NCBI RefSeq assembly: GCF_002078875.1
Contig: NC_034409.1
Coordinates: 61,963,874-62,027,873, forward strand
Direction of reading: 5' to 3'
Length of the DNA: 64,000 nucleotides
DNA from: Numida meleagris
Taxonomy: Eukaryota > Chordata > Aves > Galliformes > Numididae
Numbering within the stretch: position 1 is the first letter of the stretch; the number at the start of each line of letters is the position of its first letter. The position numbers and the translations under genes are program-made. This document shows, in pieces, positions 1 through 11,980 of this stretch. The notes beneath the pieces were generated by a model. That model had not been told where the DNA came from and ran no database searches. It saw nothing but the letters and a program-made list of their open reading frames with translations.

Positions 1-3000
1 GGGAAATGTAGTGAAGTAATAACGTTTTCACATATGCTTTTATAGACCAGTCTAAGAACAGATAATTTCTGCAAGTAGGTACAAGGAAGACAGAACATCA
101 CATGGAAAAAAAAAATCAAAAATTTATAGTCACTATGCAACAGGCAAGTAAGTAAACAGAAGGAGGGATAAATTTGCTTCGAGAAAATTTGCATACAACA
201 AACTGTAAGATACTAAAGCCACACAGACACTAAAACAGGTTTTTAAAAACATGCATGCAGCATGACAGTTAATCCAGGCAGTCAGCTGAATTTTCTGATT
301 CTAGAAACAACACTGCAATGTTAATGTACTTTCGGTATGTACATTTTCCTTTTAAAAAGGAAAAATAACATCTGTTAGGACATTATTTTAATACAGAACA
401 TTAGGATTCAAATGTTCTCAGCAAAACTGAAGTTTCGGTCAGAGGTGAATAATATCCTGGGAGGACAATCCTGACCTCGGCTGCTGTTCCTGCCCAGCTG
501 GAGGCAGGATGAATTTTTATCAGGTTGATCAAAGGAGAGGTGGTGGAAGGGAAAGAAGGAGGAGCTTCTTGTTTATTTTTCCGAGACAAAAATGCCTACC
601 AAGGACAGTACCTCAGGTAAAACACATACATTTGTATTCTGAGCAAATGGCAGTGGTCGATCCAGGCAAGCTTTTAGAAAAAATTCAGCCAAATCTGGTT
701 AGCAAGAGATTTATAATACTGAATTATAGAATATATAACGTATGATAGAACAAGAATAAATTCCAGGGTAAAGCAGACACTTTTTCATGCCATACTCAGT
801 TTTACACATCACTCAAATCCTATTACTGTGGTCTCCTCCTTTCTCTTGGGGAGTAAACTTCTCATATTCTTGTAACCAAGCTGCTCCTTACAAGAGAAAT
901 GTTACCATTAGTCTACCTACAGGATCAATAAGTCTCCCAATATGCCTACAGAACCAGGGCACGTTACTGACTTAGTATATACAATATATAAGTATTAGAG
1001 GAGTAAACAAAATGGACCTGAATTAGACACCCAAGAAGATGAATTCTTCTGTTTGAGAGTGCTCTAGAATGCTGCAACACAGAATCTAGGAATAAAAAGT
1101 AAGTTTAAGAAAAATATACACCATCACCCTTTCCTAACACTTTACAATCAAACACATTTGCCTTCAAACACAAACACATATTTGGAAAAAAAAAATCATA
1201 CATAAATAGTTGTGACGCAGGAGAGAGGAAAAACAACAGCAACAATATAACCCACCCACGACAAAGTTTAAGCCATTTCTTTGGACAGCTGGCAAACTTT
1301 CCCTCAAATCCCATCTACTAAAAGTCTTTGCAGCATAGAAATCTAGAAAAACGATATTAGTTGTTTAGGGTTCCGACAAACACAAGGTGGCAAGTTAAAC
1401 TGGACAACTGAAATTATTATGAGGCAGCTTTACTAAAAGCAAGCACATCTGGTCTGCCTGTGCAGCACTTCCTGGACTTCCACAAAACCTGATATTCAGT
1501 AGAATATGTCACATCTGGCTAGAAAGCTTCGTTCACTTTCAGTTTTACTAGATGGTGTGACCAAAGCCCTTGCTACAAATGTGACCCAGAATGCACAAAC
1601 GGGCATAGAATCTGGTCAGATTCTATTTGTAGATCTGGTCAGACTATTCGTAGAGCTTTCACACAGTTTCTTTCTCCACTTCCTGCAGTACAATAATCAG
1701 CAGTGATAACCTGCATACAAGCTCTTCATAAGCTGGATCTGGTATCTTTTTCTGGCAGCTAAAACACACAAGGTGTACTGAGCTCTAAGATATGCAACTT
1801 TCCTCAAGTGCTCCACGTCCTATAAACATGAGAAACAGTGTTCAGTGATGAAATGGTACATCAGTCAACCTAAGAAATAACTTACTGGCCCACCGTATAG
1901 ACATATACACCTGGTACAAAATACACCATTGGGAATAGTTGCAAGTAAATTACTATATAGTTGACCGTTGCTAAAAGGAGAAACTGAAGTTATTTTACAC
2001 AACGATTTATAGTTATGCATTTTTCTGGACTAGCTCATATTAACCAGCATCAAGCTTTAAGCAACAGGTTCCAAGTGTTCTTTTTTACAATAAACACCAC
2101 CAAAGGTTAAGGAAAAAAAAGTTAATTACACAGATAAGATTATTCAAATATGTGAAGGACATATTTTAAATTTTTGAAAAAATTTTTGATGTTAAAAAAG
2201 CAGTACTGTCTTATTTGCTCACAGAAAGTACCTGAAACTGCAGTTAACTACTAGCGTTTACAGATAACATGGAAAATACTTCATAGAATCATAGAACAGC
2301 CTGGGCTGAAAAGGATCATAATGACCATCAAGTTTCAGCCCCTCTGCCATAGGCAGGGCTGCCAACCACTAGACCAGGCTGCCCAGAGCCACATCCAGCC
2401 TGGCCTTGAATACCTCCAGGGACGGGGCATCCACAACCTCCTTGGGCAACCTGTTCCAGCGCGTCACCACCCTCTGAGTGAAAAACTTCCTCCTAACATC
2501 TAACCTAAATCTCCCCTGTCTCAGTTTAAAACCATTCCCCCTTAGCCTATCACTATCCACCCACATAAACAGTCGTTCCCCCTACTGTTCATACGCTCCC
2601 TTCAAGTACCCACAAGGAGGCGGCCATCCAGTGATACTTACACTTTGACTGAAAAGCCTTTTGTTTCTTGTAATTAGACAAGGATTTCTTCTGGCACTAA
2701 ACGCGCTGTAACCTGCGTCTAATTCTCCTGGCTTTGAAATGAATAACGCTTATGCTTGCCTGACTAGACTTTCCAAACTAAACTTTTCTGTGAAATAGTG
2801 GATCAGTGCACACATTTACTGGCGTGGATCTCAACATCAACCCCAAAAGACCTGTGAATAGACTACAGGTGTCTGAAAAGGGTTTTTTAGATAGTATTTC
2901 AATTCTTGATTACCAAGACCAATGGAACAACAGGAGAAATATAAAGCATGATAAAGTAAAAGATCAAAAGTTTCTTAACTATTAATAATATTTACTTCTA

Positions 3001-5167
3001 TATGGTTTTGGAACACGTTTTTCTATTGTAATAACATACTGGATGCAAAGCAGTTTTTCTAAGATGATAGATGCAATATAACAAGATCAGAATATTAGAA
3101 CTTGCAAAACACTGAGCAGGACTGAAAATATAAGTCCTCTTATGTGAGAAAGCAACTACAGCACATGCTCAACAATGGCAAGAGCATCAGTATGTGAATA
3201 ACACACTGCTGGGGTCACAAAGCTAAAACACAGCACTGAGCAAGCTACTACGAGGAAAATTAACTCTATTCCAGACAAAATCCGCACAGTAGTCTGTCTC
3301 CAAAGATGTCCTTTTCACCCTTGTGGCTCCAATCCTCCTTAGTTTGTCTACAACAATTGTTGGGTTTGGTCCTTAATGTACATTCAAAATTCTTTATGCT
3401 GCAGCCTTGTCTCCTAGCAGAAGGGAGTATTACCTTTCTAGGGGAAAGCGAATCCTTTGGTGTGTTTACGAATATAGGAGGATTTAATAAAATTGTACCG
3501 CACAGAAGTGCAAAGAGACACCAACAAAGCACTCTGAGCTTTGTAAAGGCTGAAAGGCAACACATTTTCAAATCCTACTCTAAAAGAATCACTGTCTATG
3601 CATAGCCCAGAAAAGAAGCCTTCTGCAATTTGCTGCTGTACAACTAGCCAAAAAACCCCAGACACATTAGCTGAACACAAGCTCGCTGCTCAGAAGCATG
3701 TTAGCACCTGCATTTGAGACTCTGCAAATCTGTAATTACGACATCTCTTAGTGAACAAATGGCTAATACTTCTCTCCAAAGCCCCCAGATTTTTCTCCTA
3801 TATAAATCAGTTTATATGTAATATTTGGACTGAAGACCGTCTTTCTTCACGTCAGCATAATTGTGACAAATTCTAATTACACTTTCTACTAATTGTCTCA
3901 ACAAAAAGGAAGAATTAATAGATCAGGCTCCAAAAAGTAGATACTAGTATATACATATACAAATTCCTAGTGGAATTTCAAAACAAGACCAAAATAGATT
4001 ACATATACATAGGAAAGTTTTCATAATCGCATGGGAGAAAAGCCTCACGGTATTTAAAATCCTGATGCCTGGTCTAGCCTAGGTTAGCCTGGAGATGTCT
4101 GTATTTCTTTTCAGCTTCTCTGGGAATTTCAGATAGCGAATTTAAACTATTTTTCAGCCCACCCAATATCCTCAGAAATAGAAGTTCAATTTAGATTATT
4201 TAAAATGTTATCTCTATTGCTCACACACACAATGTGGTAGAAACAACAGAATTCCCTCTTGATATACATGCCAACTCCAAATTAAGTTTATGAAATAAAA
4301 AGGTCTAGCAGATTATCAAACTGTGCTGCTTTGTATGCCATCAATTTCCTCTGCTTTTACTTCATCCAGAGGGAACACTTCTGCAACACATTTTACATAA
4401 AGAATTTTTGCAATGTACTTTTATGCATCAAGAATATAGATCATACTATAGTTCTTTTTCCAACTACAGATAAAAACTTGCATATTTATAACCGTTCTTA
4501 TATAATCGCACATTATCACGCTCTGTGTGTATATCTGCATGTAAAAGCACAGCTTTTTCATGTCTTCCACTCATTTCTGAGTTTGCGTGCTTGTATAGAG
4601 GTTTGACAATTATGCAAGACAAACACAGAGCTCACAGTAATAACTTCATCTTTCATCAGTGTTTAAAGTAGGCTTAGCACTATGGTGTCAGGGTTTCCTA
4701 CAATAGCTGGGAAGTAACCCACCTTCCAAGTTGCTCTAAGGACAGTGTATCAGAGCTGGAGCACAGGGGTCTTAATTAGCTCCATTTGTTTACCCTTATG
4801 CAGCTCACAAGAATTATTCCTATCGTCAGGGGGTTTGTATTATGACAAGATATCCCAGCACTGATGAGGGTATATTCAGAACATACAAAGCATGTCTATG
4901 AATCTCTACACCCATCACGTATACAGGGCCACAAAAGTCTGATATTTGCCAGTTTAAAGTGACTTTCTTTTCAACAGTGGCATTTCAGGTAGCTCTTAAC
5001 AACTCTTTCTGCATTATCAGCGAACAAAATATACTCCTTCAACTGTAAACGTTAGCCAGCCAGTTCCAGCCCTTGAAAGCTAAACTCTAATCTAATTACC
5101 TTAACTAAGAATAGATGCTGAAGACCTCACCTCTTCAGCATTTTAACGCAACATATCTCATACTTAC
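1..5167 (-). other. DCP1B: DCP1B intron 3 (partial)
   Basis: This is AT-rich intron sequence of at least 5.2 kb, open at the left edge. It holds one CR1 copy (2281-2630) and a short imperfect direct repeat at about 1611-1655 (TCTGGTCAGA-containing units of about 22 bp). I saw no exon-like coding block with matching splice sites. The short open frames here have no recognisable protein similarity. Confidence 0.8.
2281..2630 (-). mobile_element. CR1 LINE, 3' fragment
   Basis: The left edge is TCATAGAATCATAGAA, the reverse complement of the CR1 3' tail. The minus strand encodes a decayed end of CR1 ORF2, with the family signature [37 protein letters not shown]. It is 5'-truncated, as is normal for CR1, and lies in DCP1B intron 3. 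Confidence 0.95.
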
Positions 5168-5295
5168 ATCTGGCATTTCTGTAAAGTAGAAAAGGGTCCT
5201 GCAGCTGGAAATCAAGATCTTTAGTAATTGGTTCTGTTCGATTTTCCATGCTCAGCCTGTTCATAATCGTGAAGCCATGCCTTGGAGAAGCTGAT
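5168..5295 (-). CDS. DCP1B: DCP1B coding exon 3 (EVH1 domain)
   Basis: The 128-bp exon begins after an AATTTTCAG acceptor (ending at 5296) and ends before GTAAGTA (5167-5161). Its first base completes the Arg codon from exon 2. It then encodes 42 residues, starting SASPRHGFTIMNRLSMENRT and ending ...FLLYRNAR (residues 66-107), and finishes on the first base of the next codon (expected Leu). The sequence is nearly identical to the human DCP1B EVH1 core as I remember it; the Arg of SASPRHG is Lys in human. The next expected exon (LSIYGIWFYDKEE type) was searched for by reverse-complement motif in 1-5160 and not seen, so the gene continues beyond the left edge. Confidence 0.96.
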
Positions 5296-7565
5296 CTGAA
5301 AATTATTGAGTAGAAATCACATCAAGCCAAGGAAAAAAAGAAATTACTATTTTGTGTTGTTGTATAGATCTCTAAAATGCTTTCCCCCGCCCTCCCTACT
5401 CAGATACTACAAAAAATTCTAATTTTGTTTCCAAGGAAATTATAATTGAGTCTTGCAGTCTTTCATGGAATCCTTTAAATTATTTCAGAAGCATGACTGG
5501 TCTCACAATAGCTTCAGAGAGCATGCAGCACCTGTGATACCATCTGAGATCCAGTGATTTGGTCACAGCTTTAATCATTTATGTGTGTCCAGTTTTTACT
5601 TCAAGGTTAAGGCCTACGACTTCTGAACATGCAAGATGTTACTGAATGCCACTTAGTCTCAGATCACTAGCATCATGTTTTCTAACCATAGTTTCTTGTA
5701 GAAAACAATGATTAGATTCAGCCACAAGCAAGGAGCACTGCATGTTGTATTATTGCAATTATTGTTATTATCATCACTAACATTCTGGTAGCAACTGCAG
5801 ATGATACATTTTAGATAGGCTTTTCAGTAAGTAAAAAAAATAATGACCCCTGCTCATGGGGGTTACACTTCAAGCCAGTTAGACAGTTTTTACTGATGCA
5901 AGCCATTAGCCCTATCACCATCCTGACAGGAGACATTTATTGTCAAACGTCATTTGAAAGTAAGTAAATAACGGTTAAACATTTGGTAAAATTGCCATCT
6001 CTGGTAATTGCCTGTTGGTGGACATCTCTAAGAAATCTAAAGCACGGGGGCCTGCAGTGGAGAGTAAGAAGCAACAGGAAATGAAACACAAGTGGAACCC
6101 TTAACAAGAATCCTTGTCTGTAACAATCAGTACTTAAGTCAAAAGAGTCAACTTCCATTGGTATTAACTCAGTGGGAAGCCTGATTTTTGACTCTTCCTC
6201 AGAATTTGCAAAGCTTCAATTTGTGATACAATCAGCTCCAGGAAAAAGGCCACATTACATACTCATAATAGTAATAAGAAGGAACAAAGCAACACCAGCA
6301 GACTCCAGCCTGCAGTTTGCTGGCAAGGTTTATTTTACGTGATTTTTTAACTTCGCTCAAAACCACAAGAAATAAAGTTAAAACTGGTGCGGAGGGCCCT
6401 GTATAATGTTGCTCACAACCTGTTCCATGTAGTCGCCCACATGGCAGAAAGGATAGCAATCTCTGCTGTAAATGGAAACTTCCTCGGCCAACAAAACAGC
6501 ACGATGAAGGATCACAGATACTACAAGTGTCAGGTTACATGTTGTCAGTTCTGGAGCTTTAAATCCAACATACCAGACAAATACCTCCGTTTCACAGCAT
6601 GCAACCAGCTACCCCTACCTACTGCTAGCAAAATCAAGGGCCAGTTCTTTCCTCTTGCAGTGGTAACAAGATAACAGCATCTTGTCCTGCCTTTTTATTC
6701 CTCCCCATTTACCTTAAAGAAGTTTGGAAAAGTTATTGATGATGATTTCAACTGCTGGTACAAGGGAACTCAAAAGATTGACTCCTACCTTCCCATTCCA
6801 CACAAAGCTCAGTCTCCTGGGCCTCCCTGTCCATTTGCCACTTCACACACACACACCTCTTGCCCTCTCTTGCTTCCCCAGTTCTCCCACCAGCTTCTCA
6901 AAAACAAACACTGAAAGTTTCTTCTTCAGCACCCCATCCCAGCAGCAACTGCAAGATCTGCTCACTATGTCTTTTTCTGATTTTAACAGTGGTACAAGGA
7001 AATGCTTGGGCACTACTTTGGAAACCCAAAACCAGGACATGTTTACAGTAGATCTAAAGTATACGTTGGAGTAAGCAACCAAATTCAAGCTCTGTCAAAC
7101 TGCAATTAGAGCTGCTGCAAATAGCAAGCACTGAGAAAATCCAACTGCTGGATGGAACATCCACAAAACTGAATAGTCAGACACAAGAAATATGAACTCC
7201 TAAATACAGAGCTCATATGTTCTACCATTCATTTTCTTTAAGAGATATCATTATTTAGCTCACTGTTTGTTTTTTGTTCAGACACCTTTAACCTGCCAAT
7301 GCTGAATCCTATTAATGGCAGTTTTGCAGATTTCTATGGTTCAGCCATACGAGATTTAAACCACATCTTGAAGTCTTATTCACATGCATGGTGTTCCCTC
7401 TTTCTCTGTGTTTCCTCCCCTGCGTTTGTCTTTGCCACTCTCAGTTTCCTTTCAGCTCTGAGCATGACACAGTTGGGAGCATTTTCTGTCCTTCAGCCAA
7501 GCTTCATCCCAGCATTCCCACGCCCACAGGCCGCACCTTCAGATGTTAAGGCATAACGCTCTCAC
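5296..7565 (-). other. DCP1B: DCP1B intron 2
   Basis: Intron of about 2.27 kb between coding exons 2 and 3. It is AT-rich single-copy sequence with a short CA run near 6846. No CR1 copy or extra exon was recognised. Open frames such as that at 6724-7074 are not supported by similarity. Confidence 0.85.
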
Positions 7566-7606
7566 CTTGTGTAAACGAACAGCGTTCCTTCCACGTCTGT
7601 TTTCTC
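7566..7606 (-). CDS. DCP1B: DCP1B coding exon 2 (EVH1 domain)
   Basis: This 41-bp micro-exon reads E-K-T-D-V-E-G-T-L-F-V-Y-T plus two bases of an Arg codon, a highly conserved DCP1 EVH1 segment (residues 52-65). The acceptor is TCATTCAG (ending at 7607) and the donor is GTGAG (7565-7561). It enters in phase 0 from exon 1 and leaves two bases into a codon, which exon 3 completes with its first base. It is too short to appear as an ORF, so it was found by matching the protein sequence and the splice sites. The flanking introns are about 590 bp (intron 1) and 2.27 kb (intron 2). Confidence 0.95.
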
Positions 7607-8196
7607 CTGAATGAGAACATTAAAAAAGTTTAAATTAGGGCTTCATTTTGCCAGACACAAGCAAGCCCCTTTACCTCTGTTTAACCAACACCATCAGCAT
7701 TTGACCCCTCTCCCTTAAGCTACGAAATAAAATAACAAAGCCCGGCTTGATGAGATGGTGGTGAGGGAGCACAGCTAGCGCAGGTCAGGTTAAGGGTGAG
7801 ATAAACCCCTCTAGCTACCAGAATGACTCCATGAGGTTAATTTCATCTTTAAAAGGCTTTTTGCTATTGGTAAATGCAACATTTGCACACACACACTTTG
7901 GTTCCAGCTGATACACTTTGAAACAGCAGCAAACCTCCAACCCTACACCCCAACTCTCAACACCCCAGGCTGCTAAACACTACTTTTAAAACCTCCATTA
8001 CCAGCCCACGAGCCCAGCCCAGGAGGAGCAGACAAGGCCACACTGCCCTCACACCTCCTCATGGCGGACCACCCCCACTTCCGCACAGGGATGGGGCGGG
8101 GCCTTGGTCCTCCCCGCCCCCATAGCGGCGGAGCCTATCGCCAGCCCCGCCCCTCGCGGCCGGGAGGGGGTTGCGGGAAGGGGCGGCTCGACGTAC
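7607..8196 (-). other. DCP1B: DCP1B intron 1 (5' part inside CpG island)
   Basis: Intron of about 590 bp. The end nearest exon 1 is GC-rich and holds three consensus GC boxes: GGGGCGGGGC at 8093-8102, and CCCCGCCCC-type boxes at about 8113-8121 and 8144-8153. This suggests that Sp/KLF-bound promoter sequence extends into the intron. Confidence 0.8.
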
Positions 8197-8349
8197 CCAC
8201 TCGTTGGCGCGGTGCCCGAAGGTGTAGAGCGCCACCTGGCTGGCCACGTCCACGATGCTGCTGATGTAGGGGTCGTGCTGCTGCAGCGCCGCCAGGCTGA
8301 TGTCCAGCCCCTTGCCCAGCAGGGCGGCCCCGGCCACCGCCGCCGCCAT
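8197..8349 (-). CDS. DCP1B: DCP1B coding exon 1 (mRNA-decapping enzyme 1B, N-terminus)
   Basis: Reading the minus strand from the ATG at 8349-8347 gives 51 codons. They start MAAAVAGAALLGKGLDISLA and end in ...YTFGHRANEW. This matches what I know of vertebrate DCP1B, and the GKG.DISLAALQ start separates it from DCP1A. DCP1 proteins carry an N-terminal EVH1 domain and activate the decapping enzyme DCP2 in cytoplasmic P-bodies during 5'-3' mRNA decay. This exon gives the first strands of that domain. It stops exactly after the Trp codon at 8197, followed by a GTACGT donor (8196-8191), so it ends in phase 0 and joins the GAG of exon 2. The start context is strong (A at -3, G at +4). The exon lies in a CpG island. 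Longer open frames on both strands here are GC-rich shadows. Confidence 0.96.
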
Positions 8350-8352
8350 TTT
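8342..8352 (-). promoter_or_regulatory. YY1-type motif over DCP1B start codon
   Basis: Read on the minus strand the sequence is AAAATGGCGGC, matching the known AAnATGGCGGC YY1 consensus that often overlaps initiation codons of housekeeping genes. Its binding is inferred, not shown. Confidence 0.6.
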
Positions 8353-8500
8353 GACTCCGACAACAACACACGGTTCCTAGTAGGCGCGACCAATCCAGCG
8401 CCGAGAGGAAGGAGGGGGCTCCCCCCCCTCCCCCCGGACCGGCCCGATCGGAGCCCAGCCACCGCAATCGAACGCCGAGCGCACGGCGCAGGGCTGCTAC

Positions 8501-8524
8501 GTGTGTGTGTATATATATACACAT
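8501..8524. repeat. (GT)n/(AT)n simple repeat
   Basis: GTGTGTGTGT is followed directly by an ATATATATAC tract just upstream of the DCP1B CpG island. A 10-bp palindrome, CACGTACGTG, follows within about 15 bp. Confidence 0.8.
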
Positions 8525-8844
8525 GTCACGTACGTGTGACATAGGCAGCTGAAACATAAGCAAGTGTACTATGATAGGGAGATACACAAACAGCAGAGGA
8601 ACAGATGGGCAAGAGTGGGAATTTAGTTACCGTATTTTCCTGTCAAATATATTTATTATTAGTCTATTGATAGCTACAGTTCACAGTGAATATTTCAGCC
8701 TTATGTGGCGTGCAGATACACTCAGTATGCGCAGACACATTTTAAGACTTGCTTAACAGTCCAGCCTGAACCCCTGCAGTAGCAAATAGGATTTGACTTC
8801 ATCGTATCAGACCTCTGTGTCAGTTTTGGAAGGAGCTGCCAACA

Positions 8845-9530
8845 CAGAATTGCAGAATCAGAATGGGTTGTGTTGGAAGGAACCTTAAAGCCCACCTAGT
8901 CCCAACCCTGTGCAGTGGGCAGGGCTGCCACCCAGCAGCTCAGGCTGCCCAGGACCATGTACAACCTGGCCCTGAGCGCCTCCAGGGACCGGGCACCCAC
9001 AGCTTCTCTGGGCAGCCTGTGCCAGGGCCTCACCACCCTCTGAGTAAAGAGTTTCTTCCTAACAACTAATCTAAATCTCCTCTCTTTTAGTTTAAAGCCA
9101 TTCCCCCTTATCCTACCACTATTAGATTGTGTAAGATTCATTCTCCTTCCTGCCTACAAACCCTTTTCAGGTACTGGAAGGCCACAGTGAGGTCTCCCCA
9201 GAGCCTTCACTTCTCCAAGCTGAACAAGCCCAACTCCCTCAACCTTTCTTCATAGGAGATGGGTTCCAGCCCTTTGATCATTCTTCCCTCCTCTGGACCT
9301 GCTCCAACAGCTCCACGTCTTTCTTGTGCTGGGGGCCCCAGGCCTGGACGCAGCACTGCAGACGGGGCCTCACAAGGGCAGAGCAGAGGGGGACAATCGC
9401 CTCCCTCTCCCTGCTGGCCACCCCTCTGTTGACACAGCCCAGGATACTGTTGGCCTTCTGGGCTGTGAGTGCACACTTCTGCCTCGAGTCCAGCTTTTCA
9501 TCCACCAGAATGCCCAAGTCTTTCCCCACA
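8845..9530 (-). mobile_element. CR1 LINE, 5'-truncated copy
   Basis: The minus strand carries the end of the CR1 reverse transcriptase ORF in broken frames. These include a block with LGILVDEKLDSRQKCALTAQKAN, split here as LGILVDEKLDS and CALTAQKAN, followed by [19 protein letters not shown] and RGNGFKL. The element is about 690 bp and lies 0.5 kb upstream of DCP1B. Confidence 0.93.
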
Positions 9531-11634
9531 TGGTTAGACAGAAGCAGCAGGGGAGTATATTTCCTTCCAGAGAATGGGATACCCCGGAAGAACTACAGGC
9601 AAAGGTAATGAATACTAATTTGTTTGCAGTATTCTAGCTGCTACGTATTTAATAGAGCAGTAGCTGGACACAGGGGAGGAAGACTGCCATTTTGTTTCTT
9701 CCCTTCTTCGCACACTAGGCCTGAGCTCTGTGGCATACAGTGAGCAGTGGCATCTGATTCAGGGGCAGCTGGGCCAGCCCAGATGTAAAACTTACACAGT
9801 GTGAAAGTGGGGATAGAAGAGAATAGAGATGGCAAGCTTGGTGTCGTAGTATTTAAAGCAGGAACAGTGAGTCTTGAATGGAGTTAGGAATGGATATGCT
9901 CTCAGAATGGACAGTAAAAGAGGCTGTTCTTTAGGTCTCAGGAGAGAATGTATAGGGTTTTTTTGTAGCCCAGAAGGCTGCTGAAAATGGTCTTCCTTCA
10001 AATAAGGACCTACAGCTTGCTCTGTAAGTATAGAGGGGGAGAGGAAACCTCTTTACATACACTTTTATTATAATCTGCCTCACTTTGTCTTTTCTACAGT
10101 CACCTTGTTTCAGTTGGGGCTCTAATGAGACATGGCTTTGGAGTTTAGAAGTTTTCAGGTGGTTTTGGAACCAGGTACTTAACAGTAATTGAGGCTTTGC
10201 ACATTTGTTACCTTAGGGAAATAGACTGAGTCAAGTGTGTCTCCTGGTGTTTTTCTCTTGACATACAAAGAATGTAAAGAGTGTCCTGTTTCCTTGAACT
10301 CTGTGGAAGAAAACCCAACTGTGAGGTTCAATGTTTTGAAGTAAGCCTGTCAAAAATGTTGCCTCTTTTCAGCACCCTGTTTGTGGCTTCTTTAGCACTG
10401 CCTTCCTCCTGGATTACTGCATCTCTTTCTTTCTCCCACAGCTGGAGAGACGGTTCCCTAGCCCTCTGTTCTGAGTCAGTTTCAGCTTGACAGGTTCTGT
10501 CAAGCTTCTGATCATGCCCTTGCATATTTGCTGTGGCACCGTGTGGTTGCTTTTCTTGGTTCCAACTGCTTTGCTGTGTAAGTGGGGCAAAATTGCTCCT
10601 TTCATTTAGCCTGAAGTAAAGTTAATTAATAAAACCGTTAGTTCTGCCCTGCACTATGGTATCACTTGTTAGTAGACTTAAAATCTTTTCCATGAAACAA
10701 AATCTTGTTAAGCAGAGAAACACTGTGAATTCTCTGTGCATCTAAAGGTAAGGACTTTTTAGCAAAAATGTCACAGGTTGAAAAGGTTGATGCTTTAAGC
10801 TGTGATTATTTGCAGTCAGTTACCCATAGTCTATAATAACTATCAAATCAAGTTACAATGATTTTGCTGTATTTTGTTTATGAAACAAAATCATTTACTA
10901 GCTTTGAATATGTCATAATTTCATGAAGGATATAATTAGAATGTCACATTTTTGTATTATGCCTGCCAGGATACTATTCTGTTTTTTTTTTTTTATTATT
11001 TTGACACAGTATGAAAGGGATTTTATGTAGGTAATATCCACACTGATTTAAGACAAGATCCATACAGCATGTTGCTCTTAGGGTCTCCACTAATTGTAAA
11101 CGTTAACATGTTTAGGCTAAACCTTTTTGCAAGGATTGTTCAAACAGATATTAAGTCTTTGCTTCACGTTCATGTTATTTATGCTACTTGTAAAAAAACA
11201 AATCTTGCTTCCTACAGGAAATTATCAATTATCAACACTGAGGTTACGACTTCATGTGAATGTGTCTGGTGGCACTGCTGGGCATGCACAGCCCCCATCC
11301 CAGGTCCCAGCCACTCATCCCTGCCATTCTGGCACCTTTGTGTGTATATGGCCCAAGTGTGTATGTGGCCACCAGTCAGACAGGGAAAGTGAACTGACTG
11401 AAAAACTAGTGTTCACATTGCTGCTGGGATCACAGCCTCAACCAGCTGCTTTTCTACCTGTTCACATGCAGGCCTTAGTTTGAGCAGCAATTTGTTTTGA
11501 GAAGCAGCAGGACTCACTTGAGAAAATGTAGTGCTGGGCATCTCATTTGCACCACTTCCTCGTATTTGTCCTCTTTGAAGTTGTTAGTGCACAGTAGTTG
11601 CCTTTTCTTTTTATTCCTTCCCCAAGGCTGCCAT
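9531..11634. other. Intergenic DNA, nothing recognised
   Basis: About 2.1 kb of AT-rich single-copy sequence between two CR1 copies, with a T-run near 10981. No exon, RNA gene or repeat family was recognised. Confidence 0.6.
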
Positions 11635-11980
11635 TCAGTAGCAGCTTTTCAGTATCTCAAGGGGGGCTATAGGAAAGAAGGGGACAGACACTTTAGCAGG
11701 ATCTGTTGTGGTAGGACAAGGACAAATGGTTTCAAACTAATGAGGGGGAATTTAGATTGGATATAAGGAAAAAGTATTTTACAATCAGGGTGGTGAGGCA
11801 CTGGAACAGGTTGCCCAGAGGGGTGGCGGATGCCCCATACCTGGAGACACACAAGGCCGGGCTGGATGGGGCTCTGAGCAACGTGATCTACCTGTGGTTG
11901 TTCATTGCAGGGGAGTTGGACTAGATGGCCTTTAAGAGTCCCTTCCAACTCAAGCGATTCTGCAATTCTGTGATTCTATA
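11635..11980 (+). mobile_element. CR1 LINE, 3' fragment
   Basis: Plus-oriented CR1 end. It contains the ORF2 terminal region (GACAAATGGTTTCAAAC type), then the GTTGGACTAGATGGCCTTTA segment and the 3' tail GATTCTGCAATTCTGTGATT. Confidence 0.94.

Larger units (their letters stand above)
8050..8480 (-). promoter_or_regulatory. DCP1B: DCP1B CpG-island promoter
   Basis: A dense CpG block surrounds DCP1B exon 1. No TATA box is visible upstream of the ATG. C-runs of eight and six at 8421-8435 are G-tracts on the DCP1B strand. A perfect YY1-type element (AAAATGGCGGC, 8352-8342, minus strand) overlaps the start codon. The transcription start cannot be fixed from sequence alone, but is probably within about 100 bp upstream of 8349. 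This is the usual layout of a housekeeping CpG promoter. Confidence 0.75.

Noticed and set aside
1..5160. Search for DCP1B exon 4 (LSIYGIWFYDKEE type)
   Set aside because: No reverse-complement match to the invariant I-W-F-Y-D core was seen; the exon is presumed to lie beyond the left edge.
6926..6950. REST/RE1-like sequence (TTCAGCACC...)
   Set aside because: Only the left half-site matches; the required GGACAGC right half is absent.
8049..8587. Long frames overlapping DCP1B exon 1 on both strands
   Set aside because: They are alternative-frame or read-through shadows of the GC-rich exon and its promoter. Only the DCP1B frame matches a known protein.
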